A stretch of 64,000 nucleotides of DNA from Aphanomyces cochlioides (taxonomy: Eukaryota; Oomycota; Saprolegniomycetes; Saprolegniales; Verrucalvaceae), in contig JAHQRK010000013.1 in assembly GCA_019828595.1 (NCBI GenBank), positions 310,001 through 374,000 of the forward strand, written 5' to 3'. Below are positions 12,015 through 22,276 of this stretch, one piece after another; the first letter of the stretch is position 1, and every line of letters starts with the position of its first letter. A program made the position numbers and the translations under genes. The notes under the pieces are model-generated. The model was not told the origin of the DNA and made no database searches. It saw only the letters and a program-made list of their open reading frames with translations.

Positions 12015-13570
12015 CAGTGCGCGCCACAGCATTGCAGCCACCTTATATTCGACACAAAAATTCCACCACTCCTATGTCGCCCCTCGCAATGATCGCGAAA
12101 TGCATGTACATGATTGGCGGAATAGTTTGAGCTTCAAATATCCCGCCAATCATGGCGGAGTGTCATGAAAATGAATATTTGCAGGCAATACCGTGCGTCC
12201 GAGCATTGCAGGTCACTTCAAAATCAGCGTCATATCGCGATAACACCTCGTTGTGAACTCAAAGGTGTTGCAATAGCTAAAGTAAGATCTACTCTGACTG
12301 TCAAACACTACAACGGCATCACTAGAATGCGAAGCCAGCCAAGACTGACCGTTGAAGAGCGAGCCTCGATTGCGACGTTTCATCGCTTTGGAATGTCCTA
12401 TCGGGCCATCGCCAAAGAGATGGGCCGTAACAAGGACACGATTCGAGCATATTTGAAGAATCCTGAGCGATATGGGCGCAGGTTTCAAGGAAGAAAGCTC
12501 ACAAAAATTGTCGGTCGAGAGTGCCGGAAGCTGTACCGCGAAGCATCCAACACTGGCGCGTCCGCACGGAGCCTTCACTCAACTCTTAAGTTGGAGGGAT
12601 CGGTGCGTACGTGCCAGCGTCGGATGCTGGCGGCAGGGTTCCTCAAGTACTTGAAGCGCAAGAGCACACCAAGTCTACCCCCAAGACACAAAATTGAATG
12701 AGTCAACTATGCCAGCCGCAACCTCGAGGATCATGTCAATTGGACTCAGATCATCCGGTCTGACGAGAAAAAGTTCAATCTCGACGGACCCGATGGTCTA
12801 AAGTGCTATTGGCATGATCTTCGGAACGCCCCGGAGTCGTTTTTCTCCCGTGCCAACGGTGGACAGAGTGTGATGGTATGGGGTGCCTTTTCGGGCCATG
12901 GAAAATCCGAATTGGCGATTTTGGAAGGCAACCAAGACGCTGACGATTACGTCCATACGCTGAGTGACCACTTATTTCCATTTGGTCATTCAGTATATGG
13001 TCGTAATTTTGTGTTTATGCAAGATGGAGCCTCGATCCACCGCGCCAAGACCACTATCAAGTTTTTGAACGACCAAGGCGTTGAGCTATTTGACCACCCC
13101 GCACTCTCCCCAGACTTGAATCCAATCGAAAATGTCTGGGGATTGATTGCGAGGAAAGTTTACGAGAATGGTAAACAGTACTCGTCGAGAAACGAGCTTA
13201 TTCGAGCAATGAAGCTTGCGTGGTCTCAAATCGACCAAAACTATCTCGACAAATTGATTTCATCAATGCCTAAGCGTTGTGTGGCAGTCCTCAAGGGCAA
13301 AGGTAGTGTAATCAACTATTAGATGATAAATTGAATACAATTTACATTTGTCTTGCATAAAAATTTTCAGTGGCTGCAATGCTCCGTCGCATGTTATTCA
13401 TCTAAATTTGCAGTAAATCACTCATGCGTTGTTGAATGACTCTTTAGTCGCGAGTTTGTATGTTGTAGTGATGTTTCATTCAGCTTCAAATAGTCGCAGA
13501 TTACTCAAAGCTGCATCGGCCTATCCTAATCACGGCAAACATGGTGGCTGCAATGCTGTGGCGCGCACTG
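12015..13570. mobile_element. Tc1-like element with IR/DR ends (Tc1-1)
   Basis: A 1556-bp element with perfect 28-bp inverted repeats (12015-12042 and 13543-13570) flanked by TA duplications (12013-12014, 13571-13572). Each end has a second, diverged inner copy of the repeat, with the GCATTGCA core at 12203-12210 and its complement at 13375-13382. Both inner copies lie exactly 174 bp inside the outer cores. The left end is only 6 bp beyond Harbinger-1. Confidence 0.93.
12327..13322 (+). pseudogene. Tc1-like DDE transposase, one premature stop
   Basis: Starts MRSQPRLTVEERASIATF, a helix-turn-helix region, and continues through a second HTH to HKIE. A TGA at 12699-12701 then interrupts an otherwise open frame. 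The same frame resumes at once with NWTQIIRSDEKKFNLDG (first Asp), MVWGAFS, FVFMQDGASIHRAK (second Asp) and SPDLNPIENVWG (Glu), ending at 13322. It spans 332 codons including the two stops, close to the roughly 340-residue Tc1 norm. With a single nonsense change the copy looks recently inactivated. An in-frame Met at 12165 gives a longer start, but it lies in the inner repeat zone. Confidence 0.88.
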
Positions 13571-13608
13571 TACCTAGTTGATACAAAACAAATGTGACAT
13601 TCAACTAC

Positions 13609-14760
13609 TTAATCCACGATGGGATGATCGAAATTCTCCGTCGCGCTCACAGAGTCGACAGTGGCGTCTTCAAGGAAGGCCGACTTGGTAGAGCCGAACG
13701 TGATGGTTTCCTTGGCAAATTGGCTGAAGCCCTTAAAGATTTCAGCGCCGCGGGTACGAATGGTCGAGGCGGGGGCGACGAAGTCTGTGCCAGCAATCTC
13801 AAGCGTCAAGACTGGCTTACGGTAGGTGCGGTAGTGGTAGTCATCAAAGGCGCCATACGCAGGGTACAACGTCCCACCGGTTTCAGCCTTGTAGTTGGAG
13901 CCCATTTGCTTTTGGACGTTGGCACCCAAGACCTTAAACTTGGCATCGTCGCCGTTGCCAAGGGGCTTGGTCGTGTCACCCGGAGGGTACAAGACCAAAC
14001 CGGCGTACGAGTGCAAGTCGACCCAGCCGACAATTTCGCTGTTGTGGGCCTTCAACCAGTCGGCAATCCCCTTGGATTCAGGTTCACTGAATGGCTTGGG
14101 GCCAGGATAGTCTTCATCACTTTGAGACGGAGGATTGGGGTTGGTGAAGAAGGTGGGGAAGTTGCGGTTCAAGTCGACTTCGTTGGCGTTCTTGCGTTGG
14201 TAGCGGTTGCCGTTCCAGGTGATGTCGTAGCCATCAATGTTCACGATCGGGACGAAGTACAAGTTGAATTGATCGGCGATGGTCGACTTGCCGTTGGCAA
14301 TGTCGTCCAAAATGGCCGACAGAGTGTACACAAGCGACGAGCCGGCGATCCATTCACGGGCGTGGATCAAACTTTCATAGTAGACGTACTTGGTGATGCT
14401 CGAGTTCTTGACCAACTTGTAGCCGTAGATGGTTTGACCCTTGACAGTCTTGGTGATGGCGAACTTGGTCAACAAGGTTGGGTTTTGAGCGACCAACTTG
14501 TCAACGTACTCGAAGATTTGAGTCGACGTGCGGAAGCAGTTGTGGTACGTGCTCGTGGTGTATGTGCCAGCCTTGAGTGTGGTCAAATATCCCGAGTTGG
14601 ACGTGTGGCACTTGCGGTTGGTGTCGGCATCGTCTTGGATGGCTTGGACTTGAGCCGCCGTTCGCAAGACTTTGTCAGGGCCACGGACAAGGTCGTTGTC
14701 AACGTCACCAGCGGCGACAAGAGCAGCAGCAACGGCCAAGGCGGAGTAGATCAACTTCAT
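13609..14760 (-). CDS. Secreted M14A zinc carboxypeptidase, subfamily B (copy 3)
   Basis: A 383-residue secreted metallocarboxypeptidase: signal peptide MKLIYSALAVAAALVAAG, short pro-segment, then the M14 domain. The active site is complete: His133/Glu136 (IHAREW), Asn198-Arg199, His250 (DLHSYAG), Tyr299, Glu321 (LTLEIAG). The S1' position equivalent to CPA 255 is Asp306 (AFDDYHY), as in carboxypeptidase B, predicting preference for C-terminal Lys or Arg. It is intronless and ends HPIVD. It is divergent with the subfamily A gene at 15638 across an 877-bp shared upstream region. The 5' side of the minus-strand gene carries a pyrimidine-rich core promoter. It lies 39 bp from the right TA of the Tc1-like element. 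Confidence 0.95.
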   Translation of the reverse strand: MKLIYSALAVAAALVAAGDVDNDLVRGPDKVLRTAAQVQAIQDDADTNRKCHTSNSGYLTTLKAGTYTTSTYHNCFRTSTQIFEYVDKLVAQNPTLLTKFAITKTVKGQTIYGYKLVKNSSITKYVYYESLIHAREWIAGSSLVYTLSAILDDIANGKSTIADQFNLYFVPIVNIDGYDITWNGNRYQRKNANEVDLNRNFPTFFTNPNPPSQSDEDYPGPKPFSEPESKGIADWLKAHNSEIVGWVDLHSYAGLVLYPPGDTTKPLGNGDDAKFKVLGANVQKQMGSNYKAETGGTLYPAYGAFDDYHYRTYRKPVLTLEIAGTDFVAPASTIRTRGAEIFKGFSQFAKETITFGSTKSAFLEDATVDSVSATENFDHPIVD

Positions 14761-14777
14761 CGCAAAAAGGAATATGA
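14761..14777 (-). promoter_or_regulatory. Core promoter, subfamily B type
   Basis: Minus strand TCATATTCCTTTTTGCG abuts the ATG and is one base from the 17-nt element shared exactly by the genes at 22277 and 47259. Confidence 0.65.
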
Positions 14778-15618
14778 TTCACAAACATGTGCGAGCTCCG
14801 TGCATCCACGTGGGTGCTGTGAGTAAACCTTGGTTTGATTACTTATCGCCCCACGCAGAGCCATGTGGGTTCACAATTGATCTAGCTGCTAGAATTACTT
14901 GGTCGTCATCCAATGAGTTGGCAACCGAATTCAAGCACGCTTGGGAGCTGTCTTTGAAAGTTAGGACGAGGCGCTCGGAATACAAAGCTAGCTCTCGAAC
15001 TCCGAGCCATTGGGACAAATCTTGATCGATTCGAGAGGCAGTTCCACAATTGACGATTGACGAGGCCATACACTGCGGAATCCATGGGTGCTGACATATT
15101 CTAATGATGCCGTTCATGGTTGCACATTGCCAAGCTGTTTCCAACTTCGAGCCCACAGTTGTAAATTGATAATCCTCCATTTGATCGAGGATTTCTGTTT
15201 CGAATTCGCAGAGTGTCGAGGGCTGATCGCAATGTCCATCTGGGTTCACGCGTATTCAGTCCCAAGTCTAGTTGTAGCAAAGATAGCAGGGCACATGCGG
15301 GTCCGTGACTAGCAAAGCAGAGAGATTTGGCAAAAGAGCGACACGATCAACTGGAAATGACATGGAAATACAACGAGATAAAGCTGCAGGTCCTGTTTCT
15401 CTCCTTTCACAAACCACGGGGTGCATGTCTGCGCTGAGCCACGTGGGTTCACCATGTGCTCCCGCAGCCACAAAACTTCCCAAGCAATTCAATGATTCCG
15501 AACGAAAAGCCCTCTTCTTTCTCACAGGCTTTTCGTCGATGGAGGATGTCATCTGCCTTGTTACTTGCTGTTCGTCGCATATATTCTCACGACACACAGT
15601 GTCGTTGCCCCCACTTCA
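14778..15618. other. Divergent promoter region with repeated E-box-like motif
   Basis: Intergenic between two M14 genes. A 17-nt motif GAGCCAYGTGGGTTCAC occurs at 14858-14874 and 15436-15452 in the same orientation, and a third CCACGTGGGT starts at 14806. No gene was seen. Confidence 0.5.
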
Positions 15619-15637
15619 ACTCATTTTTCAGTTTGCC
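15619..15637 (+). promoter_or_regulatory. Core promoter, subfamily A type
   Basis: ACTCATTTTTCAGTTTGCC immediately precedes the ATG and is a variant of the 19-nt core at 6393-6411 and 8081-8099. Confidence 0.65.
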
Positions 15638-16771
15638 ATGAAGTTTTCTTTACTCAGCTGCGCCCTTGCCCTTGTCGCCCTCGTTGCCTCGGCGGATGAC
15701 GATCTCGTCCGTTGCCAAGATGGTCGCATTCGTTCCATCGAACAAGAAGCAACGATCCGTAGCGATGCTGCCACCAACCGTCAATGCCAGCTAAAGAACG
15801 CCGGCTACCTGCCAAAATTGAAAGCGGGATCCTACGCCAAGAGCGCCTTCCACAACTGCTTCCACACCACCGCCCAAATCTACGAATTCGTCGATGCGCT
15901 TGTCGCCCAAAATCCAACCCTCTTGAGCAAGTTTGCCCTGTCCAAGACGTACAAGGGACAAACCATCTACGGCTACAAGTTGACCAAGGGGAACTCCAAG
16001 TCGCTTTACTTCCAAGCCGTCCAACACGCTCGTGAATGGGTTGCTGGTTCGTCGCTCTTGTACTCGCTGTCGTCCATCTTGGATGACATTTCCGCAGGCA
16101 AGTCGACTGCTGCTGACCAATTTGATATTTACTTTGTCCCCCTCGTGAACTTGGATGGCTACGACATCACGTGGAGCAGCGATCGCTACCGTCGCACAAG
16201 TGCCAACCAAGTGGACTTGAACCGCAACTGGCCCACGCCCTTCAAGAATCCCGATCCCCCTTCGGTTGGTGACGAAACGTACCCTGGTACTAAGCCTTTC
16301 AGCGAACCTGAAACCAGCGGCATCAACAAGTGGTTGCAATCCAAGCGCAATGAATTGGTTGGCTTCATTGACGTTCATACCTACGCGGGTTTGATTTTGT
16401 TGCCCTATGGCGATACCAACAGCACCATCGGCAATGGCTACGATGCCAAGTTTAACACGCTGGGTCTTGGTTTGAAGAGCGTCATGGGAAGTGGATACAC
16501 CCAAGAGCACGCTTACCAATTGTATTTGGCATACGGTGTGTTCCCTGACTGGGCGTGGCGCAACTTCACCAAGCCAGCTTTAACCATTGAAATCGTGGGC
16601 ACGGACTTTGTTGCTGCTGCGTCGACGATCCCGACCCGTGGTCTTGAAATCTACAAGGGCATCAACCAATTCGCTAAAGAAGTGGTCAAGTTCAATGGCG
16701 CGATTGTGGCTACGACGGTCGACGAGAAGAACGGTGCTGAAGCTGCCACCGTCCGAGAGATTCTCGATTAA
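15638..16771 (+). CDS. Secreted M14A zinc carboxypeptidase, subfamily A (copy 4)
   Basis: A 377-residue subfamily A member with the same layout as the genes at 5259 and 8100: signal peptide, short pro-segment, M14 domain with HxxE at 130-133, NRN, His247, Tyr296 and Glu318. Pro303 is at the S1' position. It differs in the pro-segment (LVRCQDGR, with an extra Cys) and next to His247, where it has DVHTYAGLILLPYGDTN in place of the YAFA variant. From about 15810 to 16240 it is almost identical to 8270-8690; the copies then diverge in patches. It is intronless. The frame is open upstream to 15305 but without family sequence, so the ATG at 15638 is preferred. Confidence 0.95.
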   Translation: MKFSLLSCALALVALVASADDDLVRCQDGRIRSIEQEATIRSDAATNRQCQLKNAGYLPKLKAGSYAKSAFHNCFHTTAQIYEFVDALVAQNPTLLSKFALSKTYKGQTIYGYKLTKGNSKSLYFQAVQHAREWVAGSSLLYSLSSILDDISAGKSTAADQFDIYFVPLVNLDGYDITWSSDRYRRTSANQVDLNRNWPTPFKNPDPPSVGDETYPGTKPFSEPETSGINKWLQSKRNELVGFIDVHTYAGLILLPYGDTNSTIGNGYDAKFNTLGLGLKSVMGSGYTQEHAYQLYLAYGVFPDWAWRNFTKPALTIEIVGTDFVAAASTIPTRGLEIYKGINQFAKEVVKFNGAIVATTVDEKNGAEAATVREILD

Positions 16772-18072
16772 ATTTGTGGAGCATCTTTGTGTTAACGTGA
16801 ATACTGCACGTCGTCTTTCGTGTGTCTGACGCGTTGGATTCAAGGATGCGTCACTTGGGCATGTCGCCATCTACAACTAAAGTTATTACAAGATCGATTG
16901 TGTCTCATTTGTAGCAGTGCTTTCCTCGCTGTCAGTAGACGTTTGCCTTGTTACTTTTCATTCCGCGCAGAGCCACGGCACATATGAACATTCAATGCTG
17001 TCTTCAGGAACAACTTGTGCATTCAGTGTGCGGTAAGGTAAAAATATGTATTTATACAGTTAAACACAGAGGGTATATTATTCTACTCAGGTGTTTATCA
17101 GATTGGAGAGTTTAACTTCTGTTTCAACAAGTCTTCAGCCAATGCACTGCCGCTATGGCATATGGATGAACAATTTTTGACAGAACTTAGGCAAACAATG
17201 CGCTAAATTAACAGTATAAAGTGCTAAAGAAAGAGCGCATTGGGAGCTCCCGGCATTCAAAAAATGGCTTATCGACCATCGTGCAACGTTTGAGTTAGAT
17301 ATTTCACGCTGAAATAGACTCCTTTTGGAACATTTTGACATCTCCAGCACTTGTAGAAGTGGCGCGAAGCAAAAGTTATGGGGGTTAGAAGTCGGCTGAT
17401 GGGCCATGTCGGCCAAAAAATGTATTTTTAGATATCGTTATGTTCTAAAAGTACTTTTCACGCTGAATCGAATAGAACTGTTGGTTTTATTCAAAACTGC
17501 CTTTAACCAAGACAAAAGAAAAAACAATTCCATTGATGTTCTTAACAACATGAATAAAACACTTTGGTCAATACAGTAAGACCATTCAAGTGTGCAAATG
17601 AGAGATTGCTGTTTTTTACGCAAACTTTTTTTTCGATTTTCTCCAAACAACAATGGAAGCACGCCTCATGTTTAAGGGCTGTTTTCTCAAAAACATCAAA
17701 TGGTCGATAAGCCATTTTTTTGAATGCCGGGCCTTCATATACTTGCTTCATCAAAAATGGAAATATTCCATATTTATTTTACGGTTTGAATAGGCCGTGA
17801 GCGGTTTCATTTGGCCCAACAATAGGTCACGTGATCTACACGTGATCTGGGCAGTCACAATATTCTCACCAAATATAGGTCACATCTTCCAAAGGAGCTT
17901 GCGCAAAGAGACTGACGGCTCATCGACACTTCCCGCAGATATTGTCTGATTGATCAAAAATTTCCAATATCGACACAAATTGATCAAACAAAAAATCGGA
18001 CAGGGCAATCGAACATGCCAATCAGAAGCCGTTAGTTAGCTTTGTCATTTCGATTCACATCAGCAGAAGGTC
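16772..18072. other. Intergenic with a 30-bp inverted repeat
   Basis: The first part repeats the 3' flank of the gene at 5259. An inverted repeat at 17249-17731 is listed separately. CACGTGATC repeats occur at 17825-17850. No convincing gene was seen. Confidence 0.5.
17249..17731. repeat. Inverted repeat pair flanking about 420 bp
   Basis: CCCGGCATTCAAAAAATGGC.. at 17249-17278 recurs inverted at 17701-17731, about 30 bp with a single-base length difference in the A run. TTTCACGCTGAA also occurs at 17306 and 17456. It may be a MITE relic or two opposed fragments of one old gene. Confidence 0.55.
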
Positions 18073-19198
18073 ATGTCGGCGATAACCCAGGCGGTACATC
18101 ATCAGCACGCTTCTTCGAACACGGTGTACCATGCTCTCCATGGATACTATTATGGAGGAAGATCTATTCAAGAGCTTACAGCAATTTACAACAAGACAAA
18201 TCGAACTATCCGCAACTGGATATGCAAGTTCCGAGAAGAACAAAGTCTACGAACGATTGAATAAAGGCAGGAGTGCGCGATTTGGAAGTGAAGAGTACGA
18301 ATGGGTGAAAAAGTACTATGATGTCAAACCTTTAGCATTCTTGGACGAAGCGAAACATGCCTTCCAAGTTGAGTTCAAGCGTATGATATCAGTATCAACC
18401 GTTTGGCGAATTCTGCACAAGCTTGGATACAGATACAAAGTCATGGAACGTCGAGCCATGCATATCAAGATGAATCAAATTCAAAGATTTACTCACGAGC
18501 TCAGCATGATTGACTGGAGTCAATTCAATATTCAATTTATGGACGAAGTCAGTTTCGACAACCGTGGAATGTTGAGGAAACGTGGTTATTGTCTGAAAGG
18601 CGAAAAGCTCATGTTTCGAGGTGAATTCCAGAGGAAAGCGCGAATATCATTGTTATGCTTCATCAACCTTTATGGAATCGTCGAGACATTTCAGACAGAA
18701 GGAACTTTCGATCGCTGCAAGTTTGTTGTTGAATGTTGTCGGATCCATGCCAAGTCTGGAAAATCGGTGACCGCGTACCCAGGCATCGGATCTGTATGGA
18801 TATTAGATGGTGCTGCGATCCATTGCCATCCAAACATTTGCTTTTACCTCCGATCCCTTGGAATTATCCCCATATTTCTCCCTGCTTATTGCCCATTCTT
18901 TAACCCGATCGAGTTTCTATTTGGTCTTATGAAGATGGCAATGAAGCGGCAATACGTTGAAAATTCGAAGCGCCTTCTGCTGCATTTTGTTGCGAATGTT
19001 GTGGATGACTTTCGTTCTTTTGACATGCGATCAATTTATGAGCATTGTGGATGGATGAAAAATGGCTCCTTTGATCCTCGAAAAGGGCTTGGAAATAAAA
19101 TAGTAAAGCTTGCAAATCAAGAAAGACAAGACGTCTATGAGTTGCTGGATTTCACAGAGCGTGATGACTATGAAATCAGCGATGAACAAAATGCTTGA
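18073..19198 (+). pseudogene. IS630-like DDE transposase, frameshifted near its N-terminus
   Basis: An N-terminal HTH (GGRSIQELTAIYNKTNRTIR) is read from the ATG at 18073. The catalytic domain lies in another frame from about 18250, starting with KGRSARFGSEEYEW. DDE residues are in FMDEVSFDN, WILDGAAIH and FFNPIEFLFG, the IS630/Tc1 DDE_3 pattern. One change of frame at about 18245-18260 separates binding and catalytic domains; no GT..AG pair joins them convincingly. The long ORF beginning at 18131 has a meaningless first 40 residues. No clear terminal repeats were identified. It is convergent with the gene at 19300-19857. Confidence 0.7.
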
Positions 19199-19299
19199 TA
19201 ACGACTAATGCAAGGTTGTTTTCTTTTAAATGGATTGATGGTTCTGAAATGAATAACTGAAAAAGATAAGCCGATGGCCTCTAGTGATCTGGATCGCCA

Positions 19300-19857
19300 T
19301 CAGTGTTTGGTATGTGCCGGAGCGTCTGGATTGACAGCTAAACTTTGCGCAAAAGAATCACAAATGTTCTTGTTCGTCCGAAGCATCGCATTCATAGCAT
19401 CAAGACGAGCACCAAACACTTTGTATTCATTTCGCAAGTTGTCCAATTCTTCAATCATCGTATTGATTACATCAGAAGCCACTGATGCTTGACGTTGAAT
19501 TGAAAGAACCACTTCTTGTGCGGACGAAGAAACTGCGTGAAATTGTCTTACAACGCAGGCAGGGGGTGGTTGTTTTATCAGTTCGGATTCGTCAGAATTT
19601 CTTTCGTTGACAATGACATTTGCCCAGATTCGCCATGATATTTCCATTCCATTAATGAGGTGTTTCCACTGAGATTTCAATGCCTCGATCACAGCTTTGT
19701 GATGCTCTTCAGATGGATAGCCAGCTCCATCAGTGGGAACTGTTTGAATGCATGCCTCAGTAAATTCAGCAAGCTGTTTCGAGTTGCCAATTTGAACGCC
19801 CCATTTATATACGCACACCAATACAACCTTGTTTCGCAATCGACGCAATGTTGACAT
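19300..19857 (-). CDS. Hypothetical protein convergent with IS630-like transposase
   Basis: A 185-residue frame starting at an ATG (MSTLRRLRNKVVLVCVYKWG), family not recognised. The N-terminal half looks globular (GYPSEEHHKAVIEALKSQWK). The C-terminal half, about residues 110-165, is coiled-coil-like (IQRQASVASDVINTMIEELD). It is tail-to-tail with the transposase, 100 bp apart. That position mimics the second gene of two-gene DNA transposons, so it may be an element-encoded accessory protein; this is inference only. A host gene is the alternative. Confidence 0.4.
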   Translation of the reverse strand: MSTLRRLRNKVVLVCVYKWGVQIGNSKQLAEFTEACIQTVPTDGAGYPSEEHHKAVIEALKSQWKHLINGMEISWRIWANVIVNERNSDESELIKQPPPACVVRQFHAVSSSAQEVVLSIQRQASVASDVINTMIEELDNLRNEYKVFGARLDAMNAMLRTNKNICDSFAQSLAVNPDAPAHTKH

Positions 19858-20687
19858 AGCAGCTTGTTCGGAGGGCCATGGTGTGGTGTTGCTCTAGACG
19901 GGGTACACTCGTCTCGACGCGGTGAAGGAGCCTGATGCATGACGGAAAAGAAAATGTGTACTCCGTATCTAAATATCTGGTCACTGATTGGCTTGTTCGA
20001 TTTGATGTCCGATTCTGCCCTTTTTTGGAAAACACCCAAAAATGAAAATTTTGCTGAAAAAGACAATACAAACACTCGTTGTCATCACTCCTGCCAAGGT
20101 CAAGACTATCATGCTCCATGATGAGAGCCATCTCGACTGCTAGAGCGGTCATTACAAAGTTTACATGTCTTGTGATGCCTGATTTAAGCTTGAAAACAAG
20201 ATTTTCGGTGTCATATTGTGAAAGAAAAATGAAAAAAACAGAATATTTTATCCTGGTCATAAAACTACCAAAAATGAACTATGACCGCAGTCATGACCGA
20301 GAAAACTCCATATAGTTCCGAAAAATATATCTGCAAAATTTAAATGCCCACCACTATATTGTGATTTTCTCACCCTAACCTGTGACCACATAAATAACAC
20401 GTGGAAAATGTGTGACTGTATCAGTCAGCGACACATTTTGGGTCAGCGACACATTGTATGTCCAACTGTATACAAAAACTTTGATTGGAAAAGATGCAAG
20501 TGGTCAAAAATGAGATACTTCAAGTCGTCTGATTGGCTTGAAACTTGTAAACGAATTCCGACGTATTTTTAGATCATTCTTATTCCCTCATGTGCCAATG
20601 TGTGAGCAAGATAGCTTTCACATACAAAACTCAAGGTAATACTTTGGAATGATATTTTTTTTGGAGGAGAAAAGGAAAATTAGAATA
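19858..20687. other. Intergenic, short tandem repeat
   Basis: Contains two adjacent copies of GTCAGCGACACATT near 20430-20465. No gene was seen. Confidence 0.4.
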
Positions 20688-22145
20688 CAGTCGTCCCTCG
20701 ATTTTCGCACATGAGCCAGGACATAAATTGATAGAGGTAGACCACCTTATAAAGAAAACATGATATTCACTTTAAGAGGTAAATTTCACTGGTTGATTTG
20801 AAGCATCGAAAACTGTTCCCAGAGGGTTATTGAGGGAATGATACCAGTATGATTCCAACAATTGACGATCGTTGAGGTTGATACCTCACTCCAAGCATCG
20901 GTACACCAACGCATGGATGTCAACTGATCAACAGCATAGGGAGATTTTCGAACTTTTCCAAGTGAAGACGGATCACCAGCCAGGCAAGCCTCAAGACGCT
21001 CCATGGCATAGCGTATCAACTTCCTCTTGTACTTGCTCTTGAAAGCAGCGATGATTCCAGCATCCATAGGCTGCAATTTGGAGGTAAGATTCGGAGGAAG
21101 CATCAGTACCTGAACGTTTGAAAGCGATAGTTTCTGAACATTGTGCGACGACGCATTGTCCAAAACAAGCAAGATTTGGCGACGATCGGCTCGCATCCTC
21201 TCGTCAAGTTCCTGTATCCAGGTACCAAAGAGCTGCAAAGTCATCCAAGCTTTCTTGTTCGACTTGTAGTAGAAATTCATTTGTTCAGCCGTCATGCGTC
21301 CAAAGCATCGGGGCTTTTTTTGCGCGCCCAATGAAGAAAAGCTTCAACTTCTCGGTCCCAGCCGCATTGGCAGCAACCGCAACGGTTTTACGTTTCTTGC
21401 TTTTCTTGATACCATTCGACTTGGAACGAGCAATGGAAGTGGATGGAGGGTTGTCGTACAGGAGACCGCATTCATCAAGGTTGAATATGTCTTGCTTGTC
21501 ATACAGCATAGTATAACTTAGAAGCATTTGTCTTCCTTTCGTCACATCACTGGGATTCACTAATCCGGATTCTCCATGCAAACGGAAGCAGCGCAAGTTA
21601 TGTCTTCGCTTGAAGTTTGAGAGCCACCCTTTTGAGAAGACGAGGTGCTCAGGTGGCAATAAGAGGGCATGAGCGAGAGATTTAGCTTTTTCTTGTATGA
21701 GTTGGTCTGTCAAAGCAATGTTGTTTGCCCTGCAGAGTTGAACCCATTCAAGCAAAGCTGAATCAAGCTCTATTGACCTTGGGGCCTTTAAATTGAAACG
21801 TGAGGCGGCTACATCCTCGTCAATCTGCGCTGACTCCAGTTGTCTGTCGTCTTTGAGAATTCTGCCAACGTTAGTGCGATGAATTGTGACACCATACAGT
21901 TGTTCGACCCATTCTCTGAGCTGTATTTGGCTCAAGTGTACATTTGCCTTGTGGAATGCGCGAAGTTCTTCCTTTTGCTTCAAGTTCAATCGCTTTGTTG
22001 ACGATGGCATCTTGAAATGATCGAGTGAAAGTTTGAAATTTCAAACATGATCGGGATTGTCTCTATAATTTTATATTTGCCACAACAATATAAATTTAGA
22101 CAAGTTACTAGTTTATACCGGTGTGCAAAAATCGAGGGACGACTG
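20688..22145. mobile_element. pogo/Tigger-like DNA transposon
   Basis: A 1458-bp element with 23-bp terminal inverted repeats (20688-20710 and 22123-22145, one mismatch) starting CAGTCGTCCCTCGATTTT. It is flanked by TA duplications at 20686-20687 and 22146-22147. It contains one transposase gene on the minus strand. Confidence 0.92.
20786..22010 (-). pseudogene. pogo-like transposase (CENP-B HTH, DDE_1), homopolymer frameshift
   Basis: Begins MPSSTKRLNLKQKEELRAFH with an N-terminal HTH, then a CENP-B type HTH (LVFSKGWLSNFKRRHNLRCF). The catalytic core follows: NLDECGLLYD, LLVLDNASSHN and PPNLTSKLQPMDAG give the three Asp residues. The frame breaks within a run of seven T (21315-21321; A on the coding strand). 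Six bases there would join IGRAKK to PRCFGRMTAEQMNF, the expected sequence. A one-base slippage, real or a sequencing artefact, is therefore the only visible defect. The downstream piece ends at 20786. Both pieces together are near the usual 400 residues. Confidence 0.85.
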
Positions 22146-22276
22146 TACTCGAAAGACACTCTTAAAAATGCTTTGAGGTCGCGTTTCACAACACAATCAG
22201 CTAAAAATATGACTGTCAATTGCTTGGTATCCTTGGATGATGCAAATCGCGCTTCAGATCGACAAGAAAAAACTAC

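Noticed and set aside
13594..14826. Antisense reading frames of 320-410 codons opposite several carboxypeptidase genes (also at 5514-6494, 8007-8978, 50505-51575)
   Set aside because: They recur in every paralogue, track the sense codon pattern, have no domain and no promoter-like start. They are compositional shadows.
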